This document shows, piece after piece, positions 10,232 through 19,590 of a stretch of DNA of 64,000 nt (within the stretch, counting starts at the first letter, position 1; each line of letters starts with the position of its first letter). The notes under the pieces were generated by a model that ran no database searches, had not been told where the DNA came from, and saw only the letters and a list, made by a program, of their open reading frames with translations. The stretch spans positions 1 through 64,000 of the forward strand of contig JAATFB010000060.1 in the NCBI GenBank assembly GCA_015655415.1, read 5' to 3'. The position numbers were made by a program, and so were the translations under genes. Origin of the DNA: Actinomycetales bacterium (GTDB lineage Bacteria; Actinomycetota; Actinomycetes; Actinomycetales; Microbacteriaceae).

Positions 10232-11182
10232 ATGGGTGACGGGCTGGTCGACGGAGGCGCGGTCCTCTTCGTGGGCATCGGCGCGATGGGAGAGCCGATG
10301 TCGTCTCGGATCGCGAACGCCGGCGCGTATCGAGTGGTCGTCACCGATGCGGATGCGCAACGGGCATCGGCGGTGGCGGCGCGGATCGGGGCGGTCGCCG
10401 CGACGCCGGAGGAGTCGGCCGGCCCGCTGCACGAGTTCCGGACCGTGGTGCTCAGCCTGCCGTCGAGCCCCGTCGTCGAATCGGTGCTGCTCGGCGACGG
10501 CGGCATCTTCGGGCGCCTGGACCCGGGCTCGGTCGTCATCGACATGAGCTCCTCCACGCCGGCGAGCACTCGCGCGCTCGCCGCGACCGCCGCCCGGCTC
10601 CGGCTCGGATACCTCGACGCACCGGTCTCGGGCGGTGTTGCGAAGGCGCGCACCGGGGAGCTCTCGATCATGGTCGGAGGCGAGGAGGCGGTGTTCGCGT
10701 CGCGTCGCGAACTGCTCGAGTCGATGGGCACCACGATCACTCACGTCGGCGGTCCTGGAACGGGCCACGCGATGAAGGCGCTCAACAACCTGCTCTCCGC
10801 GATCGGCCTCATCGGCGCGGCGGAGGTGCTGGCGACCGCGACGAAGTTCGGCATCGAGCCGCGCATCGCGCTCGACGTGCTCAACGCGTCGACCGGGCGC
10901 AACCAGGCCACGGAGGTGAAGTACGGGCGTTATGTGCTCTCGCGCTCGTTCGACTCCGGCTTCGCGATGCAGCTGATGGTCAAGGATCTGAGAATCGCGC
11001 TCGAGATCGCGCATGACGCCCGGATTCCGGTGCCGATGAGCGCGAGCGCTCTCGAGGAGTGGACCGCCGCGTTCGACGCACTGGGGCAGAACGCCGACCA
11101 CACCGAGATCGCCGAGTATGTCGAGCGGCGCGCGGGGGTCCTTCTCACCGAGCCGACAGACGCGGCGATCGCCGCATCGTGA
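10232..11182 (+). CDS. NAD(P)-dependent beta-hydroxyacid dehydrogenase (3-HIBADH/GlxR family)
   Basis: GIGAMGEPM, DAPVSGGVAKARTGELSIMVGG and GPGTGHAMKALNN signatures. Confidence 0.88.
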   Translation: MGDGLVDGGAVLFVGIGAMGEPMSSRIANAGAYRVVVTDADAQRASAVAARIGAVAATPEESAGPLHEFRTVVLSLPSSPVVESVLLGDGGIFGRLDPGSVVIDMSSSTPASTRALAATAARLRLGYLDAPVSGGVAKARTGELSIMVGGEEAVFASRRELLESMGTTITHVGGPGTGHAMKALNNLLSAIGLIGAAEVLATATKFGIEPRIALDVLNASTGRNQATEVKYGRYVLSRSFDSGFAMQLMVKDLRIALEIAHDARIPVPMSASALEEWTAAFDALGQNADHTEIAEYVERRAGVLLTEPTDAAIAAS

Positions 11183-11199
11183 ACAAAGGGGAACTCGAC

Positions 11200-11616
11200 A
11201 TGAGCGAAGTCACGCAGGAACAGCAGGACTACATCGACAATATGGCGCGGGCCCGCGGATATGTCCTCGAGTACCACAAGGTCATGGCGAAGCAAGACTA
11301 CGCGACGCTCAAGGCCGTCGACAACATGGTGCATGCCGCATACCTCGCCCCCCGCGCGCTCGACAGAAGGACCAAAGAGCTCATCTTCATCGTGAGCCTC
11401 ACGGTGATGCGGGCGACGAAGGGGCAGATACAGGCGCACATCAAGGTCGCCCTCGATCTCGGGCTCACCCCGCAGGAGATCCTGGAGGCGATCGAGATCG
11501 CACTGCCCGAGGCCGGGATCGTCGCCTTCCAGGAGGGCTTCGCGGCCTGGCAGGAGCTGGTCGGCGCGGACGGGATCGAGCCGCAGGTCGAGGCGTTCCG
11601 CGCCAAGCGCCCGTGA
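11200..11616 (+). CDS. Carboxymuconolactone decarboxylase-family protein
   Basis: 139 aa; LDRRTKELIFIVSLTVMRATKGQIQAHIKVALDLGLTPQEILEAIEIALPEAG. Confidence 0.82.
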   Translation: MSEVTQEQQDYIDNMARARGYVLEYHKVMAKQDYATLKAVDNMVHAAYLAPRALDRRTKELIFIVSLTVMRATKGQIQAHIKVALDLGLTPQEILEAIEIALPEAGIVAFQEGFAAWQELVGADGIEPQVEAFRAKRP

Positions 11617-11646
11617 CTTGACACTCCTCGCCCCTGACCGAGTAGT

Positions 11647-11659
11647 GTCGTAATACAGG
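11647..11659. promoter_or_regulatory. GTAATAC half-palindrome, candidate GntR operator site 3
   Basis: GTCGTAATACAGG upstream of the comA-like gene; TTGACA at 11618 and TAGTGT at 11643 upstream. Confidence 0.55.
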
Positions 11660-11695
11660 ATTACAATTCAATCGGGCGCTTGCCGCTCCGGAGAG

Positions 11696-12541
11696 GTGAC
11701 AACGGTGTCAGATGCTTCGACGACCGAGCGGTCGTTCCCGTCCCTCGCGCTCAACGAGCGCGCAGCCAAGCCGCGCGGTGCGGGGATCACGGAGATCCGC
11801 GGCGGCTACTACACGATCGTCGGACCACAGCGCCTTGCGGACATCCTCGACGTCGCGGGCGAATGGGTCGACTGGATCAAGGTCCCCGGGCCCGGTGCCG
11901 CCCTGACCCCTGCCGGCACGTTGCGACAGCTGGCCGAGGTATCGCGTGCGCACGGTGTGAAGTTCGGGATCGGCGGCCTCATCGAGAAGGTGGTCACTCA
12001 GGGTCCGAAGGCAGTTGACGCCTACTTCGACAGGCTTCCCGAGCTGGGCTTCGAGGTCACCGAGATCTCTGCCGGCTTCCTCGCGTTGCCCGACTCCGAC
12101 TATCTGCGTCTCGTGGAGCGGGCTGCCAAGAGCGGCCTCACCGTCAAGGCGGAGGTCGGCATTCAGTTCGGGGCAGGCGGCACATCCGAGGCCGATGATC
12201 TCGAGTCGGCGGGGACCGGATCGGTGAGCCATGCGATCTCGCTGGCGCGGCGAGCGCTGGACGCCGGAGCGCACTTCGTCGTCCTCGAGTCCGAGGGCGT
12301 GACGGAATCGGTCAAGGTCTGGCGCACCGACGTCCCTTCGGCTCTCGCCGACGCGATCGGCATCGAGAAGATCATCTTCGAGGCCGCCGAGCCCAAGGTC
12401 TTCGAGTGGTACATCAAGAACTTCGGGCCCGAGGTGAACGTCTTCATCGATCACAGCCAGGCGCTGCTCCTCGAGGCGGTGCGATCGGGCGTCTGGGGCT
12501 CCACCACGCTGTTCAACCGCGTGTTCACGTACAAGGGCTGA
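11696..12541 (+). CDS. Phosphosulfolactate synthase (ComA)-family protein
   Basis: KPRGAGITEIRGGYYTIVG, WVDWIKVPGPGAALTP, GFEVTEISAGF and TVKAEVGIQFGAGG match the ComA TIM-barrel layout; GTG at 11705 after GGAGAGG is an alternative start. Confidence 0.75.
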   Translation: MTTVSDASTTERSFPSLALNERAAKPRGAGITEIRGGYYTIVGPQRLADILDVAGEWVDWIKVPGPGAALTPAGTLRQLAEVSRAHGVKFGIGGLIEKVVTQGPKAVDAYFDRLPELGFEVTEISAGFLALPDSDYLRLVERAAKSGLTVKAEVGIQFGAGGTSEADDLESAGTGSVSHAISLARRALDAGAHFVVLESEGVTESVKVWRTDVPSALADAIGIEKIIFEAAEPKVFEWYIKNFGPEVNVFIDHSQALLLEAVRSGVWGSTTLFNRVFTYKG

Positions 12542-12563
12542 GCGCCGGCGAGGCGCGGAAGGT

Positions 12564-14072
12564 ATGGGGAAGCGAATGACGAAGGTCGTAGTGATCGGTG
12601 CCGGAAACGCAGGGCTCTCGGCGGCGCTGTCGGCACGGGAGCACGGTGCGGACGTGGTGGTGCTGGAGGCGGCGCCCGAGGATGAGTACGGCAGCGACTC
12701 ATACTTCTCCGGAGGCCTGTTCCGGGTCTCCTACGAGAGGTACTCCGATCTGTCCGCGCTCGTGGACGATCTGACCCTCGCAGGCGAGGGGCTGGACGAG
12801 TTCGCGAGCTACGCCGAGGCCGACTTCCTCGACGACTGGGGCCGCGTCACCGGGTACCGGCTCGACCCTGAGATCTCCGACCACGTCGTCAGCAACAGCT
12901 TCGAGGCTCTCAAGTGGTTGCACGAGAAGGGCAAAGTGCCGTTCGTCTCGCCGATCATCGTCGACGAGAACGGGCGCGCCCGGCACAGCCGTCCCGGCTG
13001 GCACGGCGGCTTCGTCGAGGCGTCCGGCGCCGGCGCCGGGCTCACCGACGCCCTGCGCAGATCGACCGTGGCAAGTGGTGCAGACATCCGTTACGGAGTC
13101 GAGGCGATCGGGCTCACGCGGCGAGACGGCGGCCGGGGGTGGACGGTGGCGACGCGCACCACCGTCGGCGGCGTGGTCGCCGAGATCGACGCAGACGCGC
13201 TCATCGTGGCCAGCGGCGGCTTCCAGGCCGACACCGAATGGCGCACTCGGGACCTCGGCGTCGGCTGGGATCTCGCGAAGGTGCGAGGCTCCGTGCACAA
13301 CACCGGAAAGGGCCTGCGTCTCCTTCTCGACCAGGGTGCGAAGGCCGCCGGCAACTGGTCCGGCTGCCACGCCGTCGCGTGGAGCACGGGCTCCGGCGAG
13401 GCAGGGCGAGCCGATGCCAACCACGTCTTCGAGCGCGAGAGCCACCCGTTCGGCATCAGCGTCAACTCTCTCGGTGAGCGTTTTCTCGACGAGGGGGAGG
13501 ACTTCGGCGCATACACCTATGCGAAGTACGGCAAGGTCATCCTCACTCAGCCGGGCCAGGTCGCCTGGCAGATCTTCGACGAGAAGACCCGCAGCCTGTG
13601 GACCGATGAGTACCGCTACAAGAATCCCGAGGCGGCCCGCATCCAGGCCGGCAGCCTCGAGGAGCTCGCCGACAAGATCGTGCCCCGCGGCATGGGGTCG
13701 AAGGAGACCTTCCTCAAGACCGTGGCCGACTACAACGCGGCGGTCGACTCGGGCATCGAGTTCAACCCCTACATCAAGGACGGCAAACGCACGAATGGCC
13801 TCGTCCCCGACAAGACCAACTGGTCGCAGAAGATCGAGGACGGCCCCTTCTACGCGTTCGAGGTGACCTGCGGAATCACGTTCACCTTCGGCGGGGTGAA
13901 GGTGGACACGGGTGCCCGTGTGCTTGACCGCCGCGACGAGGCGATCCCGAAGCTGTACGCAGTCGGCGAAGCGGTCGGCGGCCTCTACTACTTCAACTAC
14001 GCGAGCGGGACGGGGCTCACCGCCGGCACCGTGCTCGGACGTGAGGCCGGCAGGCTGGCGGCGACGGCGTGA
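12564..14072 (+). CDS. FAD-dependent dehydrogenase, fumarate reductase/TcuA-like flavoprotein
   Basis: VVIGAGNAGLSAALSAREHGADVVVLE Rossmann motif; GGVKVDTGARVLDRRDEAIPKLYAVGEAVGGLYYFNYASGTGLTAGTVLGREAG C-terminal signature. Confidence 0.85.
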   Translation: MGKRMTKVVVIGAGNAGLSAALSAREHGADVVVLEAAPEDEYGSDSYFSGGLFRVSYERYSDLSALVDDLTLAGEGLDEFASYAEADFLDDWGRVTGYRLDPEISDHVVSNSFEALKWLHEKGKVPFVSPIIVDENGRARHSRPGWHGGFVEASGAGAGLTDALRRSTVASGADIRYGVEAIGLTRRDGGRGWTVATRTTVGGVVAEIDADALIVASGGFQADTEWRTRDLGVGWDLAKVRGSVHNTGKGLRLLLDQGAKAAGNWSGCHAVAWSTGSGEAGRADANHVFERESHPFGISVNSLGERFLDEGEDFGAYTYAKYGKVILTQPGQVAWQIFDEKTRSLWTDEYRYKNPEAARIQAGSLEELADKIVPRGMGSKETFLKTVADYNAAVDSGIEFNPYIKDGKRTNGLVPDKTNWSQKIEDGPFYAFEVTCGITFTFGGVKVDTGARVLDRRDEAIPKLYAVGEAVGGLYYFNYASGTGLTAGTVLGREAGRLAATA

Positions 14073-14593
14073 GCGAGACGGCGACCGAGCTCTCGTGGCA
14101 GGAGCGGGTCTACCGCGTGCTGCGTGAGCACGGGGTGACACAGTTCCCCTATGTGCCCGACGCAGGCCATAGATTCCTCATCGAGGCCGCGACCGCCGAC
14201 CCGTCGGTGCACGCGATCCCCTGCACCACAGAGGAAGAGGGCGTCGGCATCGTCGCGGGAGCCCATCTCGGCGGCGAGACGGGCGTGCTTCTCATGCAGT
14301 CCAGTGGCGTGGGCAACACGATCAACTTCCTGTCGCTCATCCAGCACTGCAGCTTTCCATTCCTGACGCTCGTGACGATGCGGGGCGACTTCGGCGAGCA
14401 GAACCCGTGGCAGTTCGCGATGGGCCAGGCCGTCGAGCCGACGCTCAACGCCATGGGCCTCATCACCCTCAGGGCCGATGACCCCGAGCAGGCCGTCAGC
14501 ACCGTCGAGGCCGCGCTGGGCATGACGCAGGTCGGTGGCCGCTCGGTCGCCGTGCTGTTCGGCCAGCGACTGCTGGGCGCCAAGAAGTTCTAG
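14069..14593 (+). CDS. Sulfopyruvate/phosphonopyruvate decarboxylase-like alpha subunit (TPP PYR domain)
   Basis: PYVPDAGHRFLIE, CTTEEEGVGIVAGAHLGGETGVLLMQSSGVGN; lone PYR-domain length; 4-bp overlap with upstream gene. Confidence 0.8.
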   Translation: MSETATELSWQERVYRVLREHGVTQFPYVPDAGHRFLIEAATADPSVHAIPCTTEEEGVGIVAGAHLGGETGVLLMQSSGVGNTINFLSLIQHCSFPFLTLVTMRGDFGEQNPWQFAMGQAVEPTLNAMGLITLRADDPEQAVSTVEAALGMTQVGGRSVAVLFGQRLLGAKKF

Positions 14594-14601
14594 GAGGACG
14601 A

Positions 14602-15180
14602 ATGCTGGAACGAACCCCTGCCCTCGCGGCACTGCTCGACGGGACTGACGACCGGCTCATCGTCACCGGGCTCGGCAGTGCGGCGAACGACGTGGCATAC
14701 ATCACGGATTTCGCGCCACGCGCGTTCACCATGGACGGCGTCATGGGCGCCGCCGCGTCGCTCGGTCTGGGAGTAGCGCTCGCGCAGCCCGCTCGCGAGG
14801 TGCTCGTCGTCACGGGAGATGGCGAACTCCTCATGAACATCGGCACGCTCGCGACGATCGCCCTCCAGAATCCTCAGAATCTCGGGATCGTGGTCCTCGA
14901 CAATGGCCTCTACGGTCTGACCGGCGGCCAGACCACGGCGACCGCGACGGTGGCCGATCTCGAGACGGTGGCGCGTGGTCTCGGCATCCGCCGCACGTTG
15001 ACGGTGCGTTCCGACGACGAGCTGACCGCGGCGCACGAGCTCATCGCAACGCCCGGGGACACCGCGGTCATCGTGGTCAAGGTCGCGCCGGGTCCGGCGG
15101 CCGCGGTCCGCATCGACCGCGATGGATCCAGACTGCGGTCGAACTTCCGCTCCTACGTGCTCTCGGAGGTCGGCCGATGA
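14602..15180 (+). CDS. Sulfopyruvate decarboxylase-like beta subunit (TPP PP domain)
   Basis: DGVMGAAASLGLGVALAQP and the TPP motif GDGELLMNIGTLATIALQNPQNLGIVVLDNGLYG. Confidence 0.82.
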   Translation: MLERTPALAALLDGTDDRLIVTGLGSAANDVAYITDFAPRAFTMDGVMGAAASLGLGVALAQPAREVLVVTGDGELLMNIGTLATIALQNPQNLGIVVLDNGLYGLTGGQTTATATVADLETVARGLGIRRTLTVRSDDELTAAHELIATPGDTAVIVVKVAPGPAAAVRIDRDGSRLRSNFRSYVLSEVGR

Positions 15181-16661
15181 CTGCGACCGTGTATCCCATG
15201 CTCATCGACGGGCAGGACTGGCCCGGCGACGGCCCCGGGATCATCGACGTCGACAACCCCTACGACGGTGAGGTGTGGGCACGGGTGCCGGTGGGCACCG
15301 ATGCCGACGTGGACCGCGCCGTCGCCGCAGCCACCCGGGCCTTCCAGTCCGGCCCATGGGGCACGATGCTCCCGGCGGCGCGAGCGAGGCTGATGCGGCG
15401 CCTCGGGGAGCTCATCGACCGCGAAGCCGAGGCGCTCACCCGCGCCCAGGTCATGGAGAACGGCAAGGCGATTCGCGAGCAGTCGGCGCAGACGAGCGGA
15501 CTGTCCTCATTCCTCAACTACTTCGCGGGGGTCGCGGAGATCCGCGGCGGCGAGACGATTCCCGTGAGCGTCAAGGACACCTTCGCCTACACGGTACGTG
15601 AGCCGCTGGGCGTCGTCGCCTGCCTCACCCCGTGGAACAGCCCGCTTGCGCTGCTGATGTGGAAGCTCGCGCCGGCGCTCGCCGCGGGGAACACGATCGT
15701 GATCAAGCCGTCCGAGGTCACTCCGGTGTCAACGGTGATGCTCGCCCGGCTGGCCAAGGAGGCAGGCCTGCCCGACGGTGTCATCAACGTGGTCACTGGA
15801 GCGGGCGCCACGGGGGCCGCGCTCGCAAGGCATCCCGGTGTACGCAAGATCGCGTTCACCGGCTCCACCGCTGTCGGCCGGGAGATCGGCAAGATCGCGG
15901 GCGAGAAGCTCATCTCGGCCTCGCTGGAACTGGGCGGCAAGTCGCCGAACATCGTCTTCGACGACGCGGATCTCGACGCGGCGATCGAGGGGACCGTCGG
16001 CGGCGTCTTCGCGGCCGCCGGGCAGACCTGCATCGCCGGCTCGCGCGTGCTCGTGCACGACTCCATCTACGACGAGTTCGCGAGGCGCCTGGTCGAGAGA
16101 TCCGAGCGGATCGTCCAGGGCGACCCGCTCGACTGGGACACCGAGGTCGGCACCATCGCCAACGCGCGGCAATACTCCAAGGTGCTGTCGCTGATCGAGA
16201 TGGCCAACGGCGAGGGGGCCCATCTGCTGCTCGGCGGCGGTCGGCCCGAGGCACCCGCCCTGCAGAAGGGCCTGTTCATCGCCCCGACGATCTACGGTGA
16301 TGTGACGCCGGACATGCGGATCACACAAGAAGAGGTGTTCGGGCCGGTCGTCGTGCTTCAGCGGTTCCACGACGACGAAGAGGCAGTCCGACTCGCCAAC
16401 GGGACCCCGTACGGCCTCGCCGCCGGCGTCTGGACGCGCGACGTCAAGCGCGCTCACCGGGTCGCCCGGCAGATCGTCGCCGGGACGGTCTGGATCAACA
16501 CCTACCGTAAGACGAACTTCGCGACGCCGTTCGGCGGCTTCAAAGACAGCGGGATCGGGCGAGAGAACGGCGCCAACGCCATCGACGAGTTCACCGAGGA
16601 GAAGCTCATCTGGCTCGACCTCGGCGACGGGGTGGCCGACCCGTTCAACCCGTTCGCGTGA
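15177..16661 (+). CDS. NAD(P)-dependent aldehyde dehydrogenase 1
   Basis: LTPWNSPL, FTGSTAVGREIG, LELGGKSPNIVF and AGQTCIAGSR motifs; overlaps upstream stop (ATGA). Confidence 0.93.
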   Translation: MTATVYPMLIDGQDWPGDGPGIIDVDNPYDGEVWARVPVGTDADVDRAVAAATRAFQSGPWGTMLPAARARLMRRLGELIDREAEALTRAQVMENGKAIREQSAQTSGLSSFLNYFAGVAEIRGGETIPVSVKDTFAYTVREPLGVVACLTPWNSPLALLMWKLAPALAAGNTIVIKPSEVTPVSTVMLARLAKEAGLPDGVINVVTGAGATGAALARHPGVRKIAFTGSTAVGREIGKIAGEKLISASLELGGKSPNIVFDDADLDAAIEGTVGGVFAAAGQTCIAGSRVLVHDSIYDEFARRLVERSERIVQGDPLDWDTEVGTIANARQYSKVLSLIEMANGEGAHLLLGGGRPEAPALQKGLFIAPTIYGDVTPDMRITQEEVFGPVVVLQRFHDDEEAVRLANGTPYGLAAGVWTRDVKRAHRVARQIVAGTVWINTYRKTNFATPFGGFKDSGIGRENGANAIDEFTEEKLIWLDLGDGVADPFNPFA

Positions 16662-16679
16662 TGCCCGTGGTCTGAGGCC

Positions 16680-18305
16680 ATGCGCGGATACCAGCTCGTT
16701 CCCACGCTGCTGCGACAGCGCGGGCTGACGACGGTCTTCGCGATGCTTGCGGAGACGAACGGACCGTGGTTGGGATACGGCATCGCCCACGGTCTCGTTC
16801 GTCTGGTGCGGACGAGGCATGAGGAGACGGCGGTGATGGCCGCCAACGGCTTCGCCCGAGTGACGGGTTCCCCCGGGGTCGCGAGCGTCACACGAGGGCC
16901 TGGTTTCGCGAACTCGATCAACGCGCTCGCCGCCGCAGTGGACACGCACGTTCCCCTCATCCTCTTCACGGGAGAGAGCCCGCGACCGACGGCGCAGTCG
17001 CAGAACCTCGAGCAGGAGGGCATCGCTCGGCTGCTCGGCGCGGGCTACGTCGCGGTGCATGAGGTCGCCGAGCTGCCTGATGTGCTCGACCGCGCGATCG
17101 ACCGCGCCACCTGGCGCGGCTGGCCGCAGGTCGTCGCCGTGCCGGAGCCGCTCCTCGGGGAGGAGGCGGAGCCGGGTGAATGGGTCCCGGTCCCGCCCGC
17201 TCCCGCGGTCCCGAACGCCGCCGCCGTCGCGAAGGCCGTGACGCTGCTCACGGCTGCGAAGCACCCGCTCATCATCGGCGGTCACGGGGCGGTCGGGGCA
17301 GCCGCGCGGACCGCACTGGAACGGCTTGCGGAGCATACCGGAGCAGCGCTCGGCACGACCCTGATGGCGATCCGGAACTTCGCGGGACACCCGAACGAGA
17401 TCGGCCTCGTCGGCGGCTGGGCTCCACGAGCGGCGCGCGAGTATCTGCAGTCCGTGGATCTCGTCGTCGCATTCGGCGCGACGTTGAACCGCTTCACGAT
17501 GGATCGGGGCCGGCTCTTCCCCGAGGCATCGGTCGTGCAGGTGCTGCTCGACGCGAATGACGCCGGCTCGTTCCGGCGCCCGAACGTGCTGCTCGTCGGC
17601 GACGCCGCCGAGACCGCGTCGGCGGTACTCGCCGAGCTCGATCGCCGCGGCATGCCGCAGCGCGCGTATCCGGGGCCGAGCTTCGCCTCGGTTCGGGAGT
17701 CGCTCCTCGCCGTGGAGCGCGGACGCGCCGCCGCCGGCGGGCTCGACGTCATCGCGGTCGGGCATCGGATCGACGAGCTGCTGCCGCCCGATCGCATCGT
17801 GGTGACCGACTCCGGCCGGGCGGTCATCCCGCTTCCCGATCTCGTCGACGCGCGAGACGGGCGCTCGTGGATCCACGGACGAGGCTACGGGTCGATCGGA
17901 CAAGGACTCGGCCTCGCGATCGGTGCGGCGACGGCACAGCCCGGCCGCACCACCGTGCTCTTCGTCGGCGATGGGGCCTTCCTCTCCGCCTGCCATGATC
18001 TCGACGCGGCGCGCCTGGCGGGACTCGAGAACCTCGTGATCGTCGTCCTCAATGACGAGAAGTACGGCATGGAGGTCGGCGCCATGACGCGCTTCGGCCT
18101 CTCCCTCGAAGCGATCAGCCAGTCGACCCCCGAGCTCGTCGCACTCGCCCGGGTGTACGGCGGCGACGGCGTCCGAATCGAATCCGTCGCCGACCTCGAC
18201 GCGCTCAGAATTCCGATCGGGCAGGGACTGTTTCTGGTCGACGCTCGGCTCGATGCCGAGTCAGACCCGGCCTTCGCCGTCGGCGACGGATCCGGCGCAA
18301 AGTAA
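16680..18305 (+). CDS. Full-length TPP-dependent enzyme, acetolactate synthase/benzoylformate decarboxylase fold
   Basis: HEETAVMAANGFARVTGSPGVASVTRGPGFANS and GDGAFLSACHDLDAARLAGLENLVIVVLNDEKYG. Confidence 0.85.
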   Translation: MRGYQLVPTLLRQRGLTTVFAMLAETNGPWLGYGIAHGLVRLVRTRHEETAVMAANGFARVTGSPGVASVTRGPGFANSINALAAAVDTHVPLILFTGESPRPTAQSQNLEQEGIARLLGAGYVAVHEVAELPDVLDRAIDRATWRGWPQVVAVPEPLLGEEAEPGEWVPVPPAPAVPNAAAVAKAVTLLTAAKHPLIIGGHGAVGAAARTALERLAEHTGAALGTTLMAIRNFAGHPNEIGLVGGWAPRAAREYLQSVDLVVAFGATLNRFTMDRGRLFPEASVVQVLLDANDAGSFRRPNVLLVGDAAETASAVLAELDRRGMPQRAYPGPSFASVRESLLAVERGRAAAGGLDVIAVGHRIDELLPPDRIVVTDSGRAVIPLPDLVDARDGRSWIHGRGYGSIGQGLGLAIGAATAQPGRTTVLFVGDGAFLSACHDLDAARLAGLENLVIVVLNDEKYGMEVGAMTRFGLSLEAISQSTPELVALARVYGGDGVRIESVADLDALRIPIGQGLFLVDARLDAESDPAFAVGDGSGAK

Positions 18306-18400
18306 CGATTTGGCCCGCAGGACGTTCAGGCGACTGAATGCAGACCGTCTGATTGTATTCTGGTAATCTGATAAGACGAAAATCGAAAGAGAGCGCGCAA

Positions 18401-19477
18401 ATGCAACGAAGCGTTTCACAGCTCGTCCGAACAGCACGGGTCGGCGGCGCCTTCGCCGCGGTCGCAGCCGCCGCGCTGATCATCGCCGGCTGCAGTTCGG
18501 CGCCGACGACGACTCATTCCACTGTTCCCAGCAACGACCCACTCGCCTCGCTCGTCGCCGCCGCCCAGAAGGAGGGATCGCTGACGATCTACGGCTCGCC
18601 GGATGAGCCGGGTGTCGACGCTGCGCTGAAGCAGTTCCAGCAGCAGTACGACATCCACGCCACGTATACGCGCCTGGCCGGCACGAGCCTCGAGTCACGC
18701 TACGCCTCGGAGAAGCAGTCGCACGCGACGACCGCCGACGTCATCATGCTCAACCTCGACCAGTTCGTGCCCGACTCGCTCAAGAGCGGGATCATCACCT
18801 CTCCCGCCGACCTCAAGATCCCCGGGTACCCGTGGCACTTTCCGGCGAAATTCCTGCTGCCGGACTATGGCACCGCCGAGGTCGGCGTCGGCGTGCGCGG
18901 CATCACCATCAACACGAACTATGTGAAGCCCGGCCAGATCACGACCTGGAGCGATCTGCTGAAACCGAAGTGGAAGGGGCACATCGGAGTCCCGGACCCC
19001 ACGTCGGCTGCGGTCTACACCGGTCACTGGTACACCGTCGCGCAGCACCAGAAGGGCGGCGCGCAGAAGTTCCTCGAGGGCGTTCGCGCACAGCTCGCCC
19101 GCACCGGGGTCTATGCGGCCGGGGCTCCCGCGACATCGGCCGCCGGCTCCGGGGAGGTGTGGATCGTGCCGATGAACATCGCGAGTCTCACCAACAGCGC
19201 GGTTCAGGAGGGGGCGCCGCTCTCCTTCGTCACCCCGAAGGACACGGTGGCCGACCAGCAGGTGATATTCGCGAACAGCGCCCCGGACCACCCGAACGCC
19301 GCGAAGCTCTTCATCGCCTACATGATGTCCCGGGGCGGTTCGCAGACGATGGCGAAGAACAACGACGAGCTGTCGCCCTACGACGCCTCGAAGCTCCCGA
19401 GCACGCTCTGGAGCTGGCCGATCAGCACGGCCGCCGAACAGCAGGACAACGTCAACCGCTGGCTCACCGGACGCTGA
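18401..19477 (+). CDS. ABC transporter solute-binding lipoprotein 1
   Basis: Lipobox LIIAGCSS, SLTIYGSPDEPGVDAALKQF periplasmic-binding fold; start trimmed to MQRSVSQ. Confidence 0.88.
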   Translation: MQRSVSQLVRTARVGGAFAAVAAAALIIAGCSSAPTTTHSTVPSNDPLASLVAAAQKEGSLTIYGSPDEPGVDAALKQFQQQYDIHATYTRLAGTSLESRYASEKQSHATTADVIMLNLDQFVPDSLKSGIITSPADLKIPGYPWHFPAKFLLPDYGTAEVGVGVRGITINTNYVKPGQITTWSDLLKPKWKGHIGVPDPTSAAVYTGHWYTVAQHQKGGAQKFLEGVRAQLARTGVYAAGAPATSAAGSGEVWIVPMNIASLTNSAVQEGAPLSFVTPKDTVADQQVIFANSAPDHPNAAKLFIAYMMSRGGSQTMAKNNDELSPYDASKLPSTLWSWPISTAAEQQDNVNRWLTGR

Positions 19478-19590
19478 CCCAGAGGCTCGCGACGACGGCC
19501 ACCGCCGTCCGGCGGGATTCCGCGTCACGCCGTCCGCTGAGGACGAGTTGTCTTCCCGTAACAAGACAAGATCGCAAGTGAAAGAGAGCA

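Noticed and set aside
11696-15180. Coenzyme M biosynthesis operon
   Set aside because: ComB and ComC counterparts not present and the context (importer, GntR, ALDHs) looks catabolic.
15729-17996. 755-aa minus-strand ORF across ALDH and TPP genes
   Set aside because: Shadow ORF spanning two well-supported genes on the other strand; Arg/Gly/His-rich composition without a fold.
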